From an uncultured Prevotella sp. (GTDB taxonomy: Bacteria > Bacteroidota > Bacteroidia > Bacteroidales > Bacteroidaceae), in contig CAMVOS010000022.1 in assembly GCA_947169185.1 (NCBI GenBank), positions 1 through 44,197 on the forward strand: a stretch of DNA of 44,197 nt, given 5' to 3'. The notes below the pieces were generated by a model. That model searched no databases, was not told where the DNA came from, and saw only the letters and a program-made list of their open reading frames with translations. Both the position numbers and the translations under genes were made by a program. This document shows positions 39,223 to 44,197 of this stretch, piece after piece (positions within the stretch are counted from its first letter, which is position 1; each line of letters begins with the position of its first letter).

Positions 39223-40710
39223 ATGACACAACAATTTGAAATCATCGCCAAGACCTTTATGGGCCTGGAGTCCGTCTTAGCGAAAGAACTGGCGCAGTTG
39301 GGTGCAAGCGACGTGCAGATAGGTCGTCGCATGGTTTCGTTTAAAGGCGATAAGGAGCTTTTGTATCGTGCTAATTTCCAACTACACACTGCCATCCGCA
39401 TTCTGAAACCCATCAAGCATTTTAAGGCCTTATCGGCTGACGATGTTTATGAAAGCGTTAAGGACATCGACTGGAGTGAATACATCGGACAGGACAAGAC
39501 CTTTGCAGTTGATTCTGTTGTTTTCTCTGAGGAATTCCGCCATTCCAAGTTTGTGGCCTACAAGGTAAAAGATGCCATTGTCGACCAGTTCCGTGAGAAG
39601 ACAGGACAGCGTCCTAACATCAGCATTTCCAATCCTGATATACGTTTGCACATCCACATTGCTGAAGACCAGTGCACACTAAGTCTTGACTCCAGTGGCG
39701 AATCCCTGCATCGTCGCGGGTATCGTCAGGAGTCTGTCGAGGCTCCGCTCAACGAGGTACTGGCAGCAGGTATGATCCTAATGACGGGATGGCATGGCGA
39801 GACTGACTTCATCGACCCCATGTGTGGCTCGGGCACCCTGCTCATTGAGGCTGCCCTGATAGCCCGCAACATGGCACCGGGTTTGTTCCGCAAAGAGTAT
39901 GCTTTCGAGAAGTGGCCCGACTTCGATCGTGAACTGTTCGACGAAATCTACAACGACGATTCCCAGGAGCGCGAATTCAACCACCACATCTATGGCTATG
40001 ATGTAGACATCAAGGCTGTCAACACTGCTCGTCTGAATGTGAAGGCGGCAGGCTTGACTAGCGACATCACCATTGAGGAACAAGATTTTAAGAATTTCAC
40101 CCAGCCAAAGAACAAGAGCATCATAGTGACCAATCCGCCTTATGGTGAACGTATTTCCACCAACGACCTGCTGGGTACCTATAAAATGATTGGCGAACGA
40201 CTGAAGCACCAATTCACAGGCAATGAGGCATGGATTCTGTCCTATCGTGAGGAATGCTTTGCCCAGATTGGTCTGAAGCCCAGCATCAAGATTCCCGTAT
40301 TCAACGGCTCTCTAGAGTGTGAATTCCGCAAATACCAGATGTTCGATGGTAAGATGCGCGAATTCCGTGAGGAGGGTGGTGTCGTCAAGACAGAAGAAGA
40401 GAAGCGCCAGATGGCAGAGAAGCGTCGTTTCAAGCAGAATCGTGAGTTCAAGAAGCGTCTCGACGAAGAACAGGAGAATGCCGATGCCGACATCCGTTCG
40501 TTCAAATTCCGCTCGTTAGAGAGAAAAGAGTCCAACAAAGAGTTCCGTCACGACGAGAAGAGGTCATTCTCCAAGGGCGACCACGATGACAGAAAGTCCT
40601 TCCGTAAGAATGATCGCGACGAGAAGAAACCCTTCCGCAAAAACGATCGTGATTTCAAAAAGCCCTTTAAGAAGAACAACCGACGTTTCCAAGACAATGA
40701 TGAAGATTAA
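39223..40710 (+). CDS. THUMP-domain class I SAM-dependent RNA methyltransferase with basic repeat tail
   Basis: 495 residues. N-terminal ferredoxin-like/THUMP region (about 1-155) followed by a Rossmann methyltransferase. FIDPMCGSGTLLIEAALIARNMAPG is the SAM-binding motif I, and TNPPYGER (303-310) is the catalytic NPPY motif. This is the RlmL-N/YpsC type, which makes N2-methylguanosine in 23S rRNA. From about residue 385 the protein carries a highly charged tail ending in near-repeats (RKNDRDEKKPF, RKNDRDFKKPF), probably a disordered RNA-binding extension. The following peptidase gene starts inside its last 14 nt. Confidence 0.87.
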   Translation: MTQQFEIIAKTFMGLESVLAKELAQLGASDVQIGRRMVSFKGDKELLYRANFQLHTAIRILKPIKHFKALSADDVYESVKDIDWSEYIGQDKTFAVDSVVFSEEFRHSKFVAYKVKDAIVDQFREKTGQRPNISISNPDIRLHIHIAEDQCTLSLDSSGESLHRRGYRQESVEAPLNEVLAAGMILMTGWHGETDFIDPMCGSGTLLIEAALIARNMAPGLFRKEYAFEKWPDFDRELFDEIYNDDSQEREFNHHIYGYDVDIKAVNTARLNVKAAGLTSDITIEEQDFKNFTQPKNKSIIVTNPPYGERISTNDLLGTYKMIGERLKHQFTGNEAWILSYREECFAQIGLKPSIKIPVFNGSLECEFRKYQMFDGKMREFREEGGVVKTEEEKRQMAEKRRFKQNREFKKRLDEEQENADADIRSFKFRSLERKESNKEFRHDEKRSFSKGDHDDRKSFRKNDRDEKKPFRKNDRDFKKPFKKNNRRFQDNDED

Positions 40711-42862
40711 ACACTTGCTTATTTTAGCATTTCTGACGTTATCATTCCCTATGGCAGCCCAACAACTCTTCACCCTCGAGGATCTGAACTTCGGTGGCAA
40801 CAACTACCGTAACCTGCAGCCCAAGAACATGTGGCATACCTGGTGGGGTGACGAACTGATTAGGACAGATATTGAAGATTGCTATATTGTAGACAAGAAG
40901 ACAGGCAAAGAAAAGTTGCTCTTTACGCTCGACGACATCAACAAATGGGCCAAGAGCGACGAAGAGGCAAACCGCTACGTTCGTCACCTGATGAACGCCA
41001 CATTCCCCTACCCTGACCAGCCTTTGGTTGCTCTTGGCAACAAAAAATCTTTCTTGCTTTTGAATTTCAAGACTCACGAAATTGTATGGCAAGACAGTCT
41101 CTCTGGTCAGACTGCCAATGACTGGAACAAAATCTCACGGGCAACAGCCTACGTGGAAGACAACCAGTTGTTTGTGGTCGACGGTAAGGGAGTCAAGAAG
41201 CAGCTGACCACAGACGGCAGTCGCGAGATAGTCTATGGACAGAGCGTACATCGTAATGAGTTTGGCATCAACAAGGGTACATTCTGGAGTCCTGACGGAC
41301 AACGTCTGGCCTTTTATCGCATGGACCAGTCGATGGTGCAGGACTATCCGCAGGTTGACATTTTCCCACGTGAAGCCACTCATGAGCCTGATAAATATCC
41401 GATGGCGGGTATGACCAGCCACAAGGTGACTGTTGGTGTCTATGACATAGCCACCGACAAATCCATTTATCTGAAAGCTGGTGATCCTACAGATCGCTAC
41501 TTCACCAACATCGCATGGAGCCCAGACAGCAAGACCATCTATATGTTCGAACTGAATCGTGACCAGAACGATTGTCGACTCATCAGCTACAACGCCACTA
41601 CTGGCGAGCGCATAGCAGAGCTCTATCGTGAAGCCAGCGACAAATATGTCGAACCTCTTAATCCCATCCAGTTCTTGCCTTGGGACAACGAAAAGTTCGT
41701 CATGCAGAGCCAGCGCGACGGTTATAACCACCTTTATTTATATAATAAGGAGGGAAAGTTGTTGAAGCAACTCACCTGTGGGCCATGGGTCGTTCAGGAA
41801 GTTTTAGGGTTTAATCCCAAACAGAAGAGCATCATCTTTGAGGCTAACAAATATCATCCGCTGCATCGCCAGATTTATAGCGTTAATGTCAGCAGTGGTA
41901 AGATAACACAGTTGACAGAATCAGATGGTGTGCATCACGGCACTCTGTCGGCATCGGGCAACTATGTGATAGATCGTCATTCAGCACCCACGCAGCCTCG
42001 TAACATCAGCGTAGTCAACATTTCTGGCGGTTCTACTGCAGGAAAAGCCACACGTCTTCTCACTGCTGAAGATCCTTGGAAGGACTACCAACAGCCCATC
42101 TTCGAGTGTGGTTCCATCAAAGCTGCTGATGGTGTAACCGACCTATACTACCGCATGGTAAAGCCCCACGACTTCGATGCTACCAAGAAGTATCCTACCG
42201 TTATCTATGTCTATGGTGGACCTCATGCCCACAATGTCGAGGCTGGCTGGCACTGGTATAGTCGCACTTGGGAAACCTACATGGCACAGAAGGGCTATGT
42301 GCTCTTCATCCTTGACAATCGTGGTTCGGAACATCGTGGACGCGACTTCGAACAGGCCACCTTCCGACAGTTGGGACAGATTGAGATGCAAGACCAGATG
42401 AAGGGTGTGGAATATCTGCGCACCCAGCCCTATGTCGACATGAATCGCTTGGGCATTCATGGTTGGTCGTTTGGTGGTTTCATGACTATCTCGCTCATGC
42501 TTAACTATCCTGAGGTATTCAAGGTCGGTGTAGCGGGTGGTCCCGTCATCGACTGGAAATGGTACGAGGTGATGTATGGTGAGCGTTATATGGACACGCC
42601 CCAGACGAATCCTGAAGGCTACGAGAAGACGAGCCTCATCAATAAGGCAGGTAACCTGAAAGGGAAACTGCAGATTATTACGGGCTATAACGACAATACC
42701 GTCGTGCCCCAGCATTGCCTGTCGTTCCTCGATGCCTGTATCAAGGCTGGCACCCAGCCCGACTTCTTTGCCTATCCTGGCGAGGAACACAACATGCGAG
42801 GCCACGCCAGCGTTCATCTGCACGAACGCATCACGCAGTATTTCGAAGATTATCTAAAATAG
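40697..42862 (+). CDS. Secreted S9B dipeptidyl-peptidase IV family protease
   Basis: 721 residues with a signal peptide (MMKIKHLLILAFLTLSFPMAAQQ). N-terminal beta-propeller (about 40-470) and C-terminal alpha/beta-hydrolase. The catalytic triad is visible: Ser591 in GWSFGGFM, Asp666 in GYNDNTV, His698 in EEHNMRGH, with the Asp-His spacing of 32 seen in DPP IV. It removes dipeptides after Pro/Ala. The ATG chosen overlaps the methyltransferase gene by 14 nt; the open frame further upstream lies inside that gene and lacks a signal peptide. A second ATG directly follows and may be used. Confidence 0.88.
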   Translation: MMKIKHLLILAFLTLSFPMAAQQLFTLEDLNFGGNNYRNLQPKNMWHTWWGDELIRTDIEDCYIVDKKTGKEKLLFTLDDINKWAKSDEEANRYVRHLMNATFPYPDQPLVALGNKKSFLLLNFKTHEIVWQDSLSGQTANDWNKISRATAYVEDNQLFVVDGKGVKKQLTTDGSREIVYGQSVHRNEFGINKGTFWSPDGQRLAFYRMDQSMVQDYPQVDIFPREATHEPDKYPMAGMTSHKVTVGVYDIATDKSIYLKAGDPTDRYFTNIAWSPDSKTIYMFELNRDQNDCRLISYNATTGERIAELYREASDKYVEPLNPIQFLPWDNEKFVMQSQRDGYNHLYLYNKEGKLLKQLTCGPWVVQEVLGFNPKQKSIIFEANKYHPLHRQIYSVNVSSGKITQLTESDGVHHGTLSASGNYVIDRHSAPTQPRNISVVNISGGSTAGKATRLLTAEDPWKDYQQPIFECGSIKAADGVTDLYYRMVKPHDFDATKKYPTVIYVYGGPHAHNVEAGWHWYSRTWETYMAQKGYVLFILDNRGSEHRGRDFEQATFRQLGQIEMQDQMKGVEYLRTQPYVDMNRLGIHGWSFGGFMTISLMLNYPEVFKVGVAGGPVIDWKWYEVMYGERYMDTPQTNPEGYEKTSLINKAGNLKGKLQIITGYNDNTVVPQHCLSFLDACIKAGTQPDFFAYPGEEHNMRGHASVHLHERITQYFEDYLK

Positions 42863-42871
42863 ATTAGAGTT

Positions 42872-44101
42872 ATGAAAGAGGAGCAAATATTAGTACGCAT
42901 TACAGGACAAGACCGTCCTGGACTGACAGCAGCCGTAATGGGCATTCTGGCCAAGTACGATGCCAAGGTGTTGGATATTGGACAGGCTGACATCCATAGC
43001 ACGCTCTCACTGGGCATTCTGATTCGCATGGACGATATGAAGTCTGGACTGGCCATGAAGGAGCTATTGTTCAAGGCCACGGAACTGGGTGTCAACATTG
43101 GTTTCTCGCCCATCAGCGACGACGAGTACGAGGACTGGGTGGGCCATCAAGGCAAGAACCGTTACATTCTCATGGTAATGGGGCGTCAGCTGGAGGCCAG
43201 CCAGATAGCTGCTGCCACACGCATCATTGCCGATCAAGGGCTGAACATCGACTCCATACTACGTCTCACTGGGCGAAAGAGCATCAAGCAATTGGACAAG
43301 CACACGCGTGCCTGCATCCAGTTCTCGCTGCGCGGCGAACCCATCAATCGTCAGGAGATGCAGTCAAAACTCATGAAACTGTCTGCCGAGATGGGTATCG
43401 ACTTCTCGTTCCAGAAGGATGACATGTTCCGTCGCATGCGCAGACTGATCTGCTTCGATATGGACTCTACCCTTATCCAGACAGAGTGTATCGATGAACT
43501 GGCTGAGCGCAACGGTGTTGGTGCCGAGGTGCGTGCCATCACGGAGAGTGCTATGCGTGGTGAGATAGACTTCAAGGAGAGTTTCACACGTCGCGTTGCC
43601 CTCCTGAAGGGTCTTGATGTCAGCGTCATGCAGGACATTGCTGAACATCTGCCCATTACCGAGGGTGTCGACCGTCTAATGAATATCTTGAAGACTTGTG
43701 GCTATAAGATTGCTATCCTCAGTGGTGGATTCACCTATTTTGGCCAGTACCTGCAGCGTCGCTATGGCATCGACTATGTCTATGCCAACGAGCTGGAGAT
43801 TGGCGAGGACTGCAAGCTGACAGGTCGCTATGTGGGCGAGATAGTCGACGGACATCGTAAGGCAGAACTCCTGAAGCTCATTGCTCAGGTCGAGAAGGTC
43901 AATCTGGCTCAGACCATTGCAGTTGGCGATGGTGCCAACGACCTGCCCATGATTTCCGAGGCTGGTTTGGGCATCGCTTTCCACGCCAAGCCTCGTGTGG
44001 TGGCCAATGCCGAGCAAAGCATCAATACTATCGGACTGGATGGTGTGCTCTACTTCCTTGGCTTCAAGGATTCCTATTTGGGTGACCAAGGTAAACTCTA
44101 A
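42872..44101 (+). CDS. serB: Phosphoserine phosphatase with N-terminal ACT domains
   Basis: 409 residues, last step of L-serine synthesis. Two ACT-like domains (about 5-85 and 95-175, starting ILVRITGQDRPGLTAAVMGI) precede the HAD phosphatase. The nucleophile is Asp196 in CFDMDSTLIQTECIDELAE with Asp198 as acid, followed by GEIDFKESFTRRV, ILSGGFTYF and VGDGANDLPMI. Length and layout fit the ACT-SerB form. It lies 9 nt after the peptidase gene, and its stop overlaps the mutY start codon by 1 nt (TAATG). Confidence 0.92.
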   Translation: MKEEQILVRITGQDRPGLTAAVMGILAKYDAKVLDIGQADIHSTLSLGILIRMDDMKSGLAMKELLFKATELGVNIGFSPISDDEYEDWVGHQGKNRYILMVMGRQLEASQIAAATRIIADQGLNIDSILRLTGRKSIKQLDKHTRACIQFSLRGEPINRQEMQSKLMKLSAEMGIDFSFQKDDMFRRMRRLICFDMDSTLIQTECIDELAERNGVGAEVRAITESAMRGEIDFKESFTRRVALLKGLDVSVMQDIAEHLPITEGVDRLMNILKTCGYKIAILSGGFTYFGQYLQRRYGIDYVYANELEIGEDCKLTGRYVGEIVDGHRKAELLKLIAQVEKVNLAQTIAVGDGANDLPMISEAGLGIAFHAKPRVVANAEQSINTIGLDGVLYFLGFKDSYLGDQGKL

Positions 44102-44197
44102 TGTTTGCGACGACATTATTAAAGTGGTTCAAGGAGAACGGGCGCGACCTGCCTTGGCGACAGACGCGCGACCCGTATGCCATCTGGCTCTCTGAAA
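44101..44197 (+). CDS. mutY: A/G-specific adenine glycosylase, 5' end only
   Basis: The 32 visible residues include LLKWFKENGRDLPWRQTRDP and then YAIWLSE, the start of MutY (RDLPWR ... DPY.IW.SE). This DNA repair enzyme removes A mispaired with 8-oxoG. The gene runs off the window, so the FeS and catalytic parts are not seen. It starts at the serB stop codon, implying translational coupling. Confidence 0.85.
   Translation, partial: MFATTLLKWFKENGRDLPWRQTRDPYAIWLSE

Overview
The window looks like chromosomal DNA from a plant-polysaccharide-degrading Prevotellaceae bacterium (Prevotella or a close relative, gut or rumen type; Bacteroidales). The reasons are the Bacteroidetes -7/-33 promoters (TAnnTTTG with TTTG 19-20 bp upstream) before many genes, the scarcity of Shine-Dalgarno sites, and the families present: type II pantothenate kinase, HU-HIG and smalltalk proteins, DUF5689, DUF6359, DUF5686, a two-component-like sensor with reg_prop repeats, and GH43/GH51/GH28/GH31 enzymes. 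No rRNA, tRNA, CRISPR array, transposase or integrase was seen. All functional calls come from reading motifs and family resemblance; no database search was run.

Layout, left to right. (1) 1-2.5 kb: pantothenate kinase, then a leftward HU-HIG/smalltalk pair whose upstream region holds a 38-bp imperfect inverted repeat around an 18+18 bp AT palindrome. (2) 2.5-10.3 kb: Wzi-like outer-membrane protein, small lipoprotein, GH51 arabinofuranosidase, GH43 and a convergent GH43 endo-arabinanase. This is an arabinan/arabinoxylan enzyme block without SusC/SusD in the window. (3) 10.6-13.4 kb: Ser/Gly/His-rich secreted protein, a histidine phosphatase that overlaps it in antisense, a DUF308 membrane protein and uridine kinase. 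(4) 13.4-20 kb: a secreted EEP-family nuclease/phosphatase divergent from a TonB-dependent receptor, a DUF5689 lipoprotein and a DUF6359/OB-fold repeat lipoprotein. I infer a candidate extracellular nucleic-acid processing and uptake locus. (5) 20-21 kb: a long non-coding stretch with a second element of the inverted-repeat/AT-palindrome design. (6) 21-27.7 kb: a leftward operon GH28 - rhaB - AraA-type isomerase - MFS transporter - rhaD, linking pectin side-chain release to L-rhamnose catabolism. (7) 27.7-35 kb: a leftward operon LacI regulator - sensor kinase-like protein - GH31. (8) 35-39.1 kb: a putative sRNA, then a histidine kinase/DUF5686 pair (leftward). (9) 39.2-44.2 kb: rightward THUMP methyltransferase, DPP IV-type peptidase, serB and the start of mutY, tightly packed or overlapping.

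The main points for a second look are: the two mirrored repeat/palindrome loci; the TonB/DUF5689/OB-fold/EEP locus; a set of short 'micro-repeat' tracts that fill intercistronic gaps and are also inserted in frame inside rhaB and GH31; a two-component-like sensor without a visible phospho-acceptor histidine; an AraA-type isomerase in place of RhaA; a perfectly symmetric divergent promoter; and a candidate sRNA upstream of lacI.
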